A stretch of DNA of 64,000 nucleotides from Phytophthora colocasiae. Taxonomy: Eukaryota > Oomycota > Peronosporomycetes > Peronosporales > Peronosporaceae. A model generated the notes under the pieces. It was not told the origin of the DNA and did not search any database. It worked only from the letters and a program-made list of their open reading frames with translations. The number at the start of each line of letters is the position of its first letter. The first letter of the stretch is position 1. The stretch spans positions 1,054,001 to 1,118,000 of the forward strand of contig JAGKQI010000091.1 of NCBI GenBank assembly GCA_018806915.1, given 5' to 3'. Position numbers and translations under genes: made by a program. This document shows positions 23,702-35,000 of this stretch, piece after piece.

Positions 23702-26053
23702 TCACCTTGCCGTCGGAGGCCTCTTGCTTGCACTCTTCCTGCTCTTATCATCTGCACCGCTTGAACTCGACGATTTTTTAGTCCCTTCCTTGCTCTCCTT
23801 GCTTCCTCCATTTGATGCTGATTGAGATTTCTCCTTGCTACTTGCCAACCCACTTGGAGTGACTTCAACCTCGTTGAAAAATGTGATTTCAACGTCCTCC
23901 TTTGACGGGACACCAACACGTTCCAGCCAATAGTTCATGTTAAGCGCGTACCCGGTTCCATTCGCTGCCTCAAAGTCGCGTGTACGACGTTCCGGCATTT
24001 CCAAGTCGAGTTGAACCACATTGTCACTACGCCAGCGGACATTCAGCGGATCAATGAGCCGGTTTCGTCTCGCATACTCGCTTTCAATTCGTCTAGCACC
24101 ACGACGGGATATCGGGCGTTTAGGACGCAGAGAAGATGGTTTCGTCTCTAGACGACTGACCTGCCAGGCGTCACGATCGGCATCATATCGAGCTCGCTTC
24201 TCTAGACCCTGTGCCTCATCCAGAGGCACGAAGTGACTTAGCAACAAGTGCTTGAGCTTAAGCTGGCGGGTCAGTTCTCGCACCATATCGAGCATATCTT
24301 CTTTCTCGGATTGGAATTCGGCCTTGAGATCCTCAATCTCCGTTGTCGCCGCCTTGTGCTTGGCCCAGAGCTTTTTGAGTTTCTTGGTTTTGTCGTCCAC
24401 TGCTTCTTGCAGAGTCGTGTACTGTTCTTCCAGCAACATGTTCGAGTCCTCTTTCTCTGCCAATTCTTGAGCAAGCTGGAGTTCTTGGCGCTTCTGTGCT
24501 TCAACGCGAGCTTGAGCTTCTCGAAGTTGCCTCTCCTGCTTGGCGGCTTTATCCAGTACACGACCACCCGAGATGAGTTTGTGCTCAAGCGCCTCTAGTT
24601 GAGTAACCATCTCGTCCTTTTGCTTGGACATGGCTTCTTTCTGTTGTGCTTGAGACTGCAATTCACGCTCCAATTGCTCACGCTCCTCTTCCGTTCGTGA
24701 TTGAGCTGCAAGTAAAGCTTTCATCTCCTGCTGAGCTTTCTGTTTCAGCTCTCTCTTCTCACGCCGTGCATCCTCCTCCAACTTCCTTAGTACTTCTTCA
24801 CTCACGCCTTCACGTTTTACGACGGTCTTCTCGACAATTCTTTCCACGATCTGAGGGCTTTGAGCAGCTCCACTGCCATCTTTAAAGAAGGATTTCCCTT
24901 CTGATCCAGGTGTGGACGGTCCGTTCTTCTCTTGAGCTGCCAATGCTTCCCTTAACTCTTTGATCTTCTCCTGATACTCCCGAATCTTCGCGTCTTTCGG
25001 ATCTTCATTAATCTTTGGTTTGTTCTTGATGTTCTTGGCACGATTCGCATAGCGCAAAGTGGACAGCGTTTCGTTATAGTTATAGTCTGCTGGTCCGCAA
25101 TTGGCAATCATCACAGTCTTCGCATTGCCACCAAGCGAATCCTGAAGTAAACGCGTAAGTTTCGAGTCGCGATACGGAATGTGCTGGGATTTACCGTCCA
25201 CAAGCGCCGAAATGGCATTACCCAATGCTGAAAGACTCAAGTTGATCTTTGTCGCTTCTTTCATCCGGTCGCCTGTGGCGCCAGTCTTGGCTTGCCGCTC
25301 ACTACCTGCCAGATCGACGAGGTTGAGCTTCCCTACACAAATGTGAGGCTTGCTATTGGCGTCAACCACCGCCGTCGAGCACGCTTCGACCGTAATGGTG
25401 AACATGGAGTGTGACCGGGAGGATGTCTGGTTCATCAAAGTAGCTCCGACGCTGCGGTTCTTCTTTCCCTGTTGCATCACAGCGTCGATCTCAGCCGCCG
25501 CTGCAACTTGACGGGACGTCAGATCTTTCACGAATACGCCGGCGTCCACCGTCTCCTTCAACTCGAGGCGGTTCTTGGGATCAGGTGCGAGCAGATCGCG
25601 GATCTCTTCGTTGTAGATTTCAAGGTACGACGCGTACACCATGAACTGCTTGTTATTAGATTCCGCAGCGATACGGTCGAAGATATGAGAGAAGGAGTTC
25701 GGAATGATACCTTTGGCCTCGGGTGGTTCTGAATATCCCTCCATTGTGTGCGACTTGCCCGCTCCCGTTTGACCGTAGGCGAAGATGGTGCCGTTAAAGC
25801 CGTTCACGACCGACTCGACGATGTCGGTGGCTGCCTGTGCGTACACATCTTGCTGCGAACTTTCGGGTGGAATGGCCGCGTCGAACGTAAACTTCTTAGG
25901 CGGTTCTCGAGCATCGGCTTCCGGGTTGGAGAGCGAGATCTCACCTTGAACGGGGTTGGCGTGCACGATGTACGTCCGTCCATCTTGAACCTCCTTGGTG
26001 CTAAGAGGGCGAATACGGACGCAAACACGGACGCTCTCGCTCTTGCTGGCCAT
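23702..26053 (-). CDS. Kinesin-2 family motor protein
   Basis: The 783-residue protein has an N-terminal motor domain (about 6-340) with every hallmark. The P-loop GQTGAGKS lies at 94-101, switch I is NQTSSRSH, switch II is LVDLAGSE, and the microtubule-binding stretch is HIPYRDSKLTRLLQDSLGG. The neck reads NKPKINEDPKDAKIREYQ, the signature of kinesin-2 (KIF3/FLA10 group), the plus-end motor of anterograde intraflagellar transport. A coiled coil spans about 350-600, then a globular tail and a Ser/Lys-rich end. The open frame is intronless. A possible donor (AAG then GTGAGA) overlaps the stop, with a good acceptor (CACAACTGCAG) near 23630, which would swap the last residue for a short basic tail; I cannot decide between them. 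It converges on the giant repeat gene, leaving about 300 bp between them. Confidence 0.95.
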   Translation of the reverse strand: MASKSESVRVCVRIRPLSTKEVQDGRTYIVHANPVQGEISLSNPEADAREPPKKFTFDAAIPPESSQQDVYAQAATDIVESVVNGFNGTIFAYGQTGAGKSHTMEGYSEPPEAKGIIPNSFSHIFDRIAAESNNKQFMVYASYLEIYNEEIRDLLAPDPKNRLELKETVDAGVFVKDLTSRQVAAAAEIDAVMQQGKKNRSVGATLMNQTSSRSHSMFTITVEACSTAVVDANSKPHICVGKLNLVDLAGSERQAKTGATGDRMKEATKINLSLSALGNAISALVDGKSQHIPYRDSKLTRLLQDSLGGNAKTVMIANCGPADYNYNETLSTLRYANRAKNIKNKPKINEDPKDAKIREYQEKIKELREALAAQEKNGPSTPGSEGKSFFKDGSGAAQSPQIVERIVEKTVVKREGVSEEVLRKLEEDARREKRELKQKAQQEMKALLAAQSRTEEEREQLERELQSQAQQKEAMSKQKDEMVTQLEALEHKLISGGRVLDKAAKQERQLREAQARVEAQKRQELQLAQELAEKEDSNMLLEEQYTTLQEAVDDKTKKLKKLWAKHKAATTEIEDLKAEFQSEKEDMLDMVRELTRQLKLKHLLLSHFVPLDEAQGLEKRARYDADRDAWQVSRLETKPSSLRPKRPISRRGARRIESEYARRNRLIDPLNVRWRSDNVVQLDLEMPERRTRDFEAANGTGYALNMNYWLERVGVPSKEDVEITFFNEVEVTPSGLASSKEKSQSASNGGSKESKEGTKKSSSSSGADDKSRKSASKRPPTAR

Positions 26054-26921
26054 GGTGGTTAAAGAGGAAAGGTTAGATCGACTCCGTCGCTTGAGACGTC
26101 GAGCTCCAAATGGCTAAGAACATCTCTGGACGAAACGGAACGATAAACAACGGTCCGAGCTCAGTTCAGGTAAAACATTGTTGTTGCTGTTTTATTCTCT
26201 CGTGTGGGGAGCACGAAGCTACATCGAGAACAATAAGACATCTATCTGCCACGTTGATGCTGTCAAATCTCGCTAAAGCTATTGCGCTTTGAGCCTGAGT
26301 GCTACTTCACTTTCTTTACGACTTACGGTATAATACCCCCGGGTGAATGAGCTGCATTCGCCGGTGTCAGCGATTGTACTACCTTAGATTTGAGGAGGGC
26401 GCAACCTGGCTCAGAACTTCCTCAAGGACCCTTCTTCTCGTACGTACTCCGTGATGTGGTGGGTGGCTTCTGAATCCAATTGCCTGCCCGCAATGTCCTT
26501 GGTGTCCAAGGTTCAGCGGTACAAGCAGGAGACATGCAGATACATGGATCCTCGTGCTTCAAGAGAGAGTATCTGAACAGTGTAGAGTCATGTGGGCTGT
26601 ATCCACTGCTCATCCGATGTGTGCTTCACCGTCGTTCGTTGTGCAACCGCACTGTGTACTGTAGATGATATGAACACTGCAGCCATGTACATTGTCGATG
26701 TCAAGAAGAGGTTCAAGCACTTCGAAATAATAATCAAAATCGTGGTAAATTAGTGGATCTACATATCTATCGATACAACTGCGAGTGGCAGGCCGCTCAC
26801 ACTGTGCGGCAGGGGATAATATACTGCGTGAGGTTGGTTTAGCTTCGTCTTGATGCGAAGTCTGGTTCATAAGTTGATGAGCGCTCCCCACACTTCTTTC
26901 CGTGGAGGAAATCCATCGCGT
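26054..26921. other. Intergenic, about 870 bp, no supported gene
   Basis: This stretch contains the kinesin promoter side and one copy of a short dispersed repeat at about 26225-26300. Several short frames exist on both strands but none resembles a known family or continues into a neighbour. Confidence 0.5.
26225..26300 (+). repeat. Dispersed short repeat, copy 1
   Basis: The sequence around GTCAAATCTCGCTAA matches, in reverse orientation, 31717-31812. It shares blocks such as CATCTRTCTGC and ACGTTGATGC, with one insertion of about 25 bp in the other copy. Translated, both give RHLSATLM.SNLA.AIA. Possibly a degenerate transposon or gene fragment family. Confidence 0.5.
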
Positions 26922-28889
26922 TTAGTTGTTCAGCACTGAGCGAAGCCAGTGCTTGAGCGACGTGTGCGTGTTGGACTTGGCGATGAAAATGCGCTCGTTG
27001 TTCTTGCTCTTGCGCTGCGAGTTGTTGCTGGAGGACGACCACGATCGACTCCGAGATAACTGTGCAGCTGAGCCGGGTGAGTTCGAAGAAGAGGATTCAA
27101 AAGATGCACCGCTAGCGGTCGCTATCTTTTGCTCCGATGCGCTCGATGTAAGCAACGTTTGGGTGCTGGCATTACGGGATAGAAGCAGCTTGACGGTCTG
27201 GAATTGGCTCATGCGGCTAGCCTTGAGTAGTGGTGACTCGTTGTCGACCGTCATGGCGTCTACATCCGCTCCGTGATCGAGTAAACAAGCAGCGACCGCC
27301 GTGTTTCCACGCTGAGATGCCAGGTGAAGTGCAGTGCATCGGTCGTGCGTCACGTCGTCTACCTGCACCTTGCCGACCTCCAGCAGAAGCTTGACGCACG
27401 CTAGTTGGTTTTCCTGAGCTGCAATGTGTAGCGCTGTCTCGCCACTGGGACCCACAGCCATACACTTGGCACCTTTTTCTAGAAGAGTCTGCACCACGAC
27501 TTCCTGACCCCGAGCACAGGCCAAGTACAGCGGAGGAATGCCACTGCCGTCTTTGGCGTGCACGTCGGCACCCATCTTGATTAGCAGCAGAACCGTCTTG
27601 GCACTGCCGTTCTTCACTGCTGCGTGCAACAGCGAGCTCTGTGAGGTCTTGTCGCGTGCATCAAGCAGCAGTCGGGAGTCGTACGCCTTAACTAAGCACT
27701 TGAGTAGCCGGTAGTCAGGTAAGTTGACCGCATCGAACGCGCACTTAACCACACTCAGTTTGGACGTGGCGCTCTTGCCATCTCCCAATAGTACACGAAT
27801 CAACTCTGGGTGTTCTGCTGCTGCTGCGGAGCACGCCTTCTGCAACGAAGTACTGGAGATCAGAGGCACGTACACGCGTTCGTTCGCCTCCGCTCCTTTC
27901 TTGTGGAAAAGATGGTGTACGGGACTCGCCTTCTTCTTGGCGTCTGCATTGGCAAAGTTCACTAACGTGCGGATCACGTCTTCATGACCGCGACTAGCAG
28001 CCATCACCAAAGAATCCTCGTCAATCCTTGCACCGTACTGCATCAGCAGCTCCAAGATATCGGACTTGCGGTTCTTGCAGGCAATGCCCAAGCACGTCCG
28101 CTGTCTCCTTTGCTTACGAGAGTACATCGGATCGATGCTGCGTCTCCTGTGGTTGCGAATATGACTGGAAAGGGTCTGTTTGGCTCCAGGCTCGCTGCTT
28201 CCTGCACTATTTGGGTCTGCGTGGCGCTTGAGCAGCAACTTGACTATCCTAGCGTCGCCTGCTTCACAGGCCACTTCAAGCGGCGTCCGACCACAGCCAC
28301 AGCTCGAGTTCACGAGCTTAATCAGATCTGCACCAAAGTAGAAGCTGAGCAGATGCTTCAGTGCCTGTAACTCTGCTCGTCTGCAGGCCGCGTGGATGGG
28401 GGACGACATCTCCTTGACGTCGTCTGTGGCCTTGAGGCTCTGGCAACTGCACTGGTTCCTAGGACTAGTGGAAAAGCTCTGTTCGAGCTCCTGTTCGGGC
28501 TCCGTCTGCAGGAACGAGACCTTCTTCTTCTTCTTGAGCTGCTTCTCCTTGGATGCCTCGCTGTTCTCGCTGCTCGTCGTGCTGCGTTCTACCATTTGCA
28601 CCGCCGCGCTGCCCGGTACGGACGCGGATGTGGCGCGCGTGCGCAGGATGGAGCTGGGACTGGCCCGGCGTGGCGGCGAGTCGAGCGTCACGGGCTCCGG
28701 TGCCGTGCGGAAGGCCTGACGTAGCTCAATCGTCTGGTGCTCAAAGTCCACGCAGTGACGTTGGCGCGAGAGCTCGGCGCGTCGTGGGGCGCTCAGAGCG
28801 CTGCCGGCCGATTCAAAGTCGCGCATGGGGCGCAGTTTGGTCTGTGGACGGACGTCGAGGTCGTCGCCCGACACGAGCTGTAGCTGCAT
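26922..28889 (-). CDS. Ankyrin-repeat protein with RVxF-like PP1-docking motif
   Basis: This is a 655-residue intronless protein. Residues 1-160 are low complexity and basic/Ser-rich and contain a lysine run ending K-V-S-F at 123-126, which fits the (K/R)VxF docking motif for protein phosphatase 1. Ankyrin repeats follow from about 165 to 575, recognisable by TPLEVACEAGDARIVKLLL, LLHAAVKNGSAKTVLLLI, TALHIAAQENQLACVKLLL and TALHLASQRGNTAVAACLL. The tail is Ser-rich. An RVxF motif before ankyrin repeats recalls MYPT-type PP1 targeting subunits, but other MYPT features are not evident, so the PP1 link is inference. Confidence 0.88.
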   Translation of the reverse strand: MQLQLVSGDDLDVRPQTKLRPMRDFESAGSALSAPRRAELSRQRHCVDFEHQTIELRQAFRTAPEPVTLDSPPRRASPSSILRTRATSASVPGSAAVQMVERSTTSSENSEASKEKQLKKKKKVSFLQTEPEQELEQSFSTSPRNQCSCQSLKATDDVKEMSSPIHAACRRAELQALKHLLSFYFGADLIKLVNSSCGCGRTPLEVACEAGDARIVKLLLKRHADPNSAGSSEPGAKQTLSSHIRNHRRRSIDPMYSRKQRRQRTCLGIACKNRKSDILELLMQYGARIDEDSLVMAASRGHEDVIRTLVNFANADAKKKASPVHHLFHKKGAEANERVYVPLISSTSLQKACSAAAAEHPELIRVLLGDGKSATSKLSVVKCAFDAVNLPDYRLLKCLVKAYDSRLLLDARDKTSQSSLLHAAVKNGSAKTVLLLIKMGADVHAKDGSGIPPLYLACARGQEVVVQTLLEKGAKCMAVGPSGETALHIAAQENQLACVKLLLEVGKVQVDDVTHDRCTALHLASQRGNTAVAACLLDHGADVDAMTVDNESPLLKASRMSQFQTVKLLLSRNASTQTLLTSSASEQKIATASGASFESSSSNSPGSAAQLSRSRSWSSSSNNSQRKSKNNERIFIAKSNTHTSLKHWLRSVLNN

Positions 28890-31800
28890 GGGTATCCCAC
28901 TACGATGGTGGGGGAGGAAGGCTCTACACTACGCTCTGTCTACGGGTGTCTGTGCGAGTAGCGAATGCGCTTCGACGTGCGCCTCGGGCCTGGGAAATTG
29001 CGAAGTGCGATGCGATGCAGACCGGCAGCGACCAGTGTGAAGCTTACGCCAGGACGCCACTGTTGTACAGTATCTCGGATGGGATTTTTGCATGGTTTTT
29101 GGAGCTTCGTTTCAGTGGGCACACTGGCCTCGGAACGGCGACAGAGAATGCCGTAGCTACTATGGCGAGTTGGTGCCATCCGGGAAAAGGGGCTGCTGCA
29201 TGATGATCCCTTCGTGCGGGACTTCTCTCGCCCCGAATGCTGCTGCCACTACACTGTGTATTTAATACATGTAACACAAAGCGTCTTCGAGTCTCGAAGC
29301 GAAAGCTTCCAGCGTCGCCGTGCACAGCCTGGGCAATGGATCACCAAGTTTGGAAAGGGATCCGCCACGCTGGCCATTGCTGACGCGAAGACACTCGGTT
29401 AAAGTATGCTGGAACGCCTGTCTACTGATGTGAATCCGCCATAACGGACGGGCAATCTGCGGCGTCGTCGTCGTGATTGTTTGGTGCTTTCGCCACTACA
29501 CAAGAAGCGGCATTCTTGTCGTTGCCAAGTTGGCATTTCTCGCCTGCCATCGTGCTTGTTTGCAGTAGGTATCCGCATAAATAGGCTGGGCGGACTGGCG
29601 CCGGGGCTCGGGCCTCGCTGACCCCAACGAAGAGAGCTCGCAGCCGTTTTGGCTACTGCCGCAACGTCCTGCTTGTAGTACAAGGCGCTGAACTGCACCG
29701 ATAACCGGCACGGCTCCAGCACCAGAGAAAGCGGGACGATACGTCGCTGCCGTTGTCCTCTTGTCGTTTTTGAACTGCGGGCCATCGTGCTCTCGTTGCT
29801 GCACGACACGAACGGAATATAGCATGGGCGTGAGCCGTGGCAGCCATTCCTCGCCACTTCAAGGTGCCCAGCGAAAGAGAGAGGAGCGTGGATCCATTTT
29901 TCTCGACGAGCTCCGTTATCAAACATCGCTATTTTTTTCGCGGAGTATGGATGATCTTCGGCAGCGGCAACGAGCTACGGACTAGAACTACACCGAAGCG
30001 TGCTCAAGGCCAGTCGTCCACCCAGTAAGGAAAGCCGCAGCAGCTGCAGGTCTACAATGTGAGAGGAAGGTGACGAAGGTTCAGAGGACGACGTATATGC
30101 GAGGCGAGCTACAGTGCAAGATCATCCATTCAAAAGTAGATTCATGCAGTGCTAGCTGTCGCAGCCGCAAATAAATCATCTAAAGGCGATAAGGTAGCGC
30201 TGCGGCTGGAGACTGGTGCTTCCAATTGCCGCACGGCTGAATTCCTCCTGACCCAAGCGGCTTGTATCATGGCGACGACCGAGGATAGTCTTCTAAGACC
30301 ATGGACACGTCTTTTCGTCTGAACTTGGACGCTGCTCATACAGGTGGTGGCCATCATCTTGATATAAGCAGATAGTCGATACGAGCACATTGAAGTCGTC
30401 ACGCTTGCCAGTCATGTGAGCATGAGGCGCCGGAAAGGCTGAAGTAGCCATCTCACGGCGTACGTGTCGACTACTGTACGTAGAGACTTTCGCCCGTCTG
30501 GCTGATACCCACCGCCAAGAATGCAGCGGCCACTGCGTTCAGGCAAGATGTTCGATGTCCTGCACTGAATAGCAGAGGAAATCAGGACGTGTCAAGACAT
30601 CATTGCGCTGCAACTTGCAAGGCGGCGCGGCTGACTCGCACTCGCTACATCAGCCCTGGAGCTTGCTGTTCAATTGGGTGCACACTGCACGTTGTGCATG
30701 TACACCGTGACTGGCGGTCAGTTCGAGCATCAACGTACACTTCTGATCGGAGCGTAGCAGCGGGGGATCCATTAGCTACCTACACCTGGCGGACAGAGTG
30801 GGCCGTCCTGATCCGCACGGTGTCGACAATCGAGCAAGCGATAGTGCCGGTGAAGCACATATTCACAAATAGCACATCAATGCAATGGAAACGGGCTCAT
30901 ACCCATCGGAGCGAATTTGTGCAGCTCCTAAAGCTGCCACAAGTGTGCAATAGAATTGTTAGCTGACTGAATATATGTAGCCATGTGTGGTCCACGTAAA
31001 CGTATCTTTTCACTTCAACCTTGCCCCTCGCCAGTCGTGCGAATGACCGTTTAGCTCACTCGGCGTCGTCTCAAAATTTTTCGCTCTTCTCCGGTATTCT
31101 CCTTCTCCTTCTAGGACACGCTCTTGAGCTGATTTATCTGGTTTGAATTTAATGCGGTTATGTCGGCTGAATTCTGCTGATTTAAAGCGGCTGCATCGAC
31201 GAATATGTACTTGCAGGTAGATTTCGAACCAGTGTCCTTCGTCACCGTCGTCGTCATCTCAGTCCCTCCTAGTAGCGTTGTAGTATTGCAGCTGCCGCGG
31301 CTTTCCTTATCAGTTGAGCAACTGGCCTTGATCTCCATCTTCAGCGTCGTTCTAGCCTGTAGCTCGTTACCGCTGGGAATTTTTCCATGCTCACTGCCCC
31401 TTGAATCTCTTCCTAACTCAACTGAGAACCGCTCGCTGCGCTGGTGGACGAGCATACGCAACTTCCCGCTTTCTCTGGAGTGCAAGCGTGCACAACCGGC
31501 GCCATCACTGCTGGAGTTATACCGGTACCGATTTTCGGGGCAGTGCAGGACGTTGCAACGCTCGGTCAAAACGACTGCGAGCTCTCTACAGCGAGCCTCA
31601 AGTCCCAGTGTCAGTCCACAGTAGCATCAAATGCACGAAAAGTGGTGATGGAGTGACTGAATATTATCCGATGCACGTTTGGTAGAAGTAAGACAGTCGA
31701 CCTCAGTTGGCTGTAGGTACTGTAGCACTCGGTTCAGTAGAGACAAAGGTGACGCCAATTGCAATAGCATTAGCGAGATTTGACGGCATCAACGTTGCAG

Positions 31801-32014
31801 ACAGATGCCTAAATGGCAAATGTTCCTTCGTGTAGCTGCTGCAAACAGGTCTCTGTTGCTTTGATAACGCTACTGCCACCACAGCCCTTGCGAAAGGAAG
31901 AACGCTTCTCACGAGCAAGGCATGATATATTACGAGGTAGACAATATGATGCAGTGGTAAATACTCTAGCGAGGGGAAGTTGGCAGCCACGACACCTGCC
32001 ACATCACTGAGCAT
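28890..32014. other. Gene-poor region, about 3.1 kb
   Basis: No open frame here is convincing. Minus frames at 29399-29926, 31111-31569 and 31703-32014 and plus frames at 30589-30966 and 31205-31685 are short, overlap in several phases and match no family I know. Two blocks, about 29620-29740 and 31450-31600 (inverted), resemble each other (GAGAGCTCGCAG, GCAACGTCCTGC, GAGAAAGCGGGA), suggesting an old duplicated fragment. A dispersed repeat lies at 31717-31812. Confidence 0.45.
31717..31812 (-). repeat. Dispersed short repeat, copy 2 (inverted)
   Basis: Reverse-complement relative of 26225-26300, with an extra segment of about 25 bp. It sits about 200 bp beyond the stop codon of the ORC1-like gene. 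Confidence 0.5.
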
Positions 32015-35000
32015 TTACACGAGTCGCGAGAAGAAGGGGTCCTTGCGGAAGCTTTGCAGCAGTTCGCTGGTACTGAATAACAGCTTGATCAGGTGCTTCC
32101 GGAGCTCCGCCTCTGCGATCAGCCCCTCCTCGCCAAGAGTATCTAGTGCTGTCCGGAAGTCACGTACTGACAGCGGCTTGAAGACTCCTGCATCCTTGCT
32201 CGCCTCGCAATAGCTAGTGTAGAGTTCGTCCACACTGAAGAGTGGCGTGGCTTCTCTTCCGTTCTCAGCCGCCCGGTTGGCTGTCACGATGAGGAGTCGA
32301 GTTGAGGCGAACAGAATCATCTGCAGGTTCCGGGGCAGCGACCGAATCACCAACGCGCTCTTGGACTCTAACGCGTGCTTAATAATGCGGAGCATGTCGG
32401 TTAGAGGCAGAGGGCGGCCCAATTCCGCGTCCTCTGACCCGTTTTCCTTGTCTGCGTGGTCCAATTTGTGCTGAAGCACGCGACGGCAGGTGTCGACGGC
32501 TAACCGGATGTCACCAGTGGTTGATGCGATCTTGCGAGCCAAGAAGGAAATTCCGTGCGTACTAACCATCTTGGAAGCCGTTGTCTGTCCGCCAAGGCGG
32601 TCGGTCAAAATCTGCTCGATAGTCTGGTGCTTGTACGGCTCAAAGATGACAACGCGAGGTGAACACTCCGGCATCCACTGCTTGAGCATCGGCAGGTGGC
32701 GCTCCGTGAAGTCTACCTGGTTAGCAATACCAATGAGGATGAAGCTGTTGGAATCCCGGTGGGCAAGCTCAAAAAGCCTGCACAGATCGCTCTCGATGCC
32801 GTTGTTCTTCAAAAGTGTATCAATCTCATCCAGAATCAAGATCATCGTCCTGGATGACTTTAATTTGCGGGTTGTCGCGCGTTCAATGGCCTCGAAGGCC
32901 TCGTTTCCATTCGAAAATGACTTGCTTGTTAGAGCTTCGGCGAGCTTGCAGAAAAGCGTCGCTGAGTCAGTCAATGCCATAGCGTTAATATGGCAACGAA
33001 CGGGCTTCTTCGCTTGATCAGGGCAGCAATCCTACACGAGCTATGGTTAGTTCAGTGTACACGAAGCTATCTCAAGCAGCACAGACTTACCTGGTAAAGC
33101 GCGTCGATCTCCGACTGAGTCGCCTTCAGAAGCGCGGACTTGCCGCACCCTGGTGCGCCAGAAATGTACAGGCTGGTCTTTTCCTCCTTCCCATCAAAGC
33201 AGTCAGAGAAGAACTCACGGATTTCACGGAACTCCTTTTCACGGTGACGGAAGTTGGCGGGGATGTACGCTGAAGTAAGCTTCTGAATCGCGCTTTGAAT
33301 CAAGTTCCTTGGACTAGATTTTGCAGGATCCACCGCAACGTCATCGTTAGCTGAGTGTTGAGGGCCCTTCTTCTCCTCTTTCTCCTTCCGTGTCGTATTC
33401 GGCGATGGGGTGAAGCTGTTGGCAAGATTTCGCAACGGTTGACGTCCACTTCCGTTGTTCTCCTTGCCCTTTGTTCCGGCCGCGTCAGGCGAAATCGTAT
33501 CCATGTCTTCGTCATCGTCACTGAGATCTGCTGTTGCCAAGCGCTTGAGAGTTGGAGTTCGGAATGTGTCCTTGTACTTCTTGCTGCTGGGTTGGGGGGC
33601 AGGCGTGCTGTCATTGCGTTTCCGCTTCTGAACAGGGGTTGCTGTCTCCGTGTCACTGTCAATCATATCCTCGTCGCTCGAGTCCATAGCGGCTTCGGCT
33701 CGCACACGCGCAGCCGTTGCTTCCCAAATGCCACTTGTCTGCAAGTACTCAATCAGGAGATCCTTGGACTGGAAGTAATCCTTGCCTGCGATACCATCCT
33801 TAGCAGTGTCACAGTGGGGTTTGAAGTAGTCGCATTCGAGGCTACTGTAGCGATAATGCCAGCCATCGTCCGCCAGGACGCGCCAAATCTCACCAAACTT
33901 AACCTCAGCTAAGGTAGTACTGGTTGACAAACCCACACGAGAACGAGGTGCTGGCTTTGATTGAGTATTGCGAGATCCAGATCTGGCATGGCTACGCTCA
34001 CGTCGAGCGGGAGCCTTCGTCTGTTGGATTGAGGGTAACGGCTTAGAAGCGTTGGGAACAACTTTCGACGCTTTAGAAACAGGCTTTGAAGCGGGGGCAC
34101 GCTTCGAGGCAGGGGCTTGAGTATTAGCTGGGACCTTGGTAGGTGGGGCAACTTGTGTTTCTTCGTCGTTATCAGAATCTTCTTCGCTTTCGAGAGTGCA
34201 AAGATCGTAGAGTTCCGCTCGCAGCTTAGCTTCGACTTCGTCGTACAGCCCGCAGGTACGAGCGAAGGATTCCAGTTCCTCCTGGCCACGGAAGTAGTCC
34301 TTGTTCGCTTTAAGCGCTTTGCTGTTCATTGTCTTGCAGTATGGCTGGTAGTACAAGAAGTGGAGAGGCCCATTCCTGTAGTACCATCCACGACGCATCA
34401 ACTCGGCCTCCAACTTACCGAAAGACATCTTGAAGGATGGCATATTCTCAAGATACCGCCTCTGTTTCTTCTTCTTCTGCTGCTGCTGCTGCTTCTTGGT
34501 GGACCTTTTGGGCTTCGCTGCAGCCTTCACAGGTGCCGCAGGGGGTTCCTCTTCTTGGTTGCCATCCTCTACTTCGCTCTCTCCATCCTCAGACTCTTCA
34601 TCCCCTTCACACTCTACCTCATATATCTGACACTGGTCTTCACTTTGCTCAACCTCCTCCATATCCACGTCTGAAGCAGCAATGTCGGACACATTGTCAT
34701 GTGCATCCTCTTCCTCAGGAGTAGAGTCGTTATTTGAGTTGATGAGTCCGCACTCTTCCAAGTACTTGGCCACAGCCTGGGTTTTGGAACGGAAGATCGT
34801 GACATTGGGGACCCACTGGTCGAAAGGCAAGTCTTTCTTCTTGTAAAGAATCTCAGATGTCGTTGCCAAGCCCTCCCAGCCACTTCCGGCTGCCATAGGC
34901 CAGAGGAATTCTGTCAAATCGGAGAAATCATCGCTGGAATCATCAACAGCAACAGACTTGACCCATTCACTGAGGTAACGTCCACAAGCCTTCTCCAGGG

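Noticed and set aside
24021..26062. Plus-strand frames antisense to kinesin
   Set aside because: Shadows of a strongly conserved motor-domain gene on the minus strand.
28392..29203. Plus-strand frames at the 5' end of the ankyrin gene
   Set aside because: Mostly antisense to the ankyrin protein N-terminus or extending into non-coding DNA, with Arg/Ala-rich composition and no domain.
28890..32014. Several 60-175 codon frames as small secreted or effector genes
   Set aside because: No convincing signal peptide, RXLR-EER or LFLAK motif; frames overlap in opposite strands and none is recognisable.
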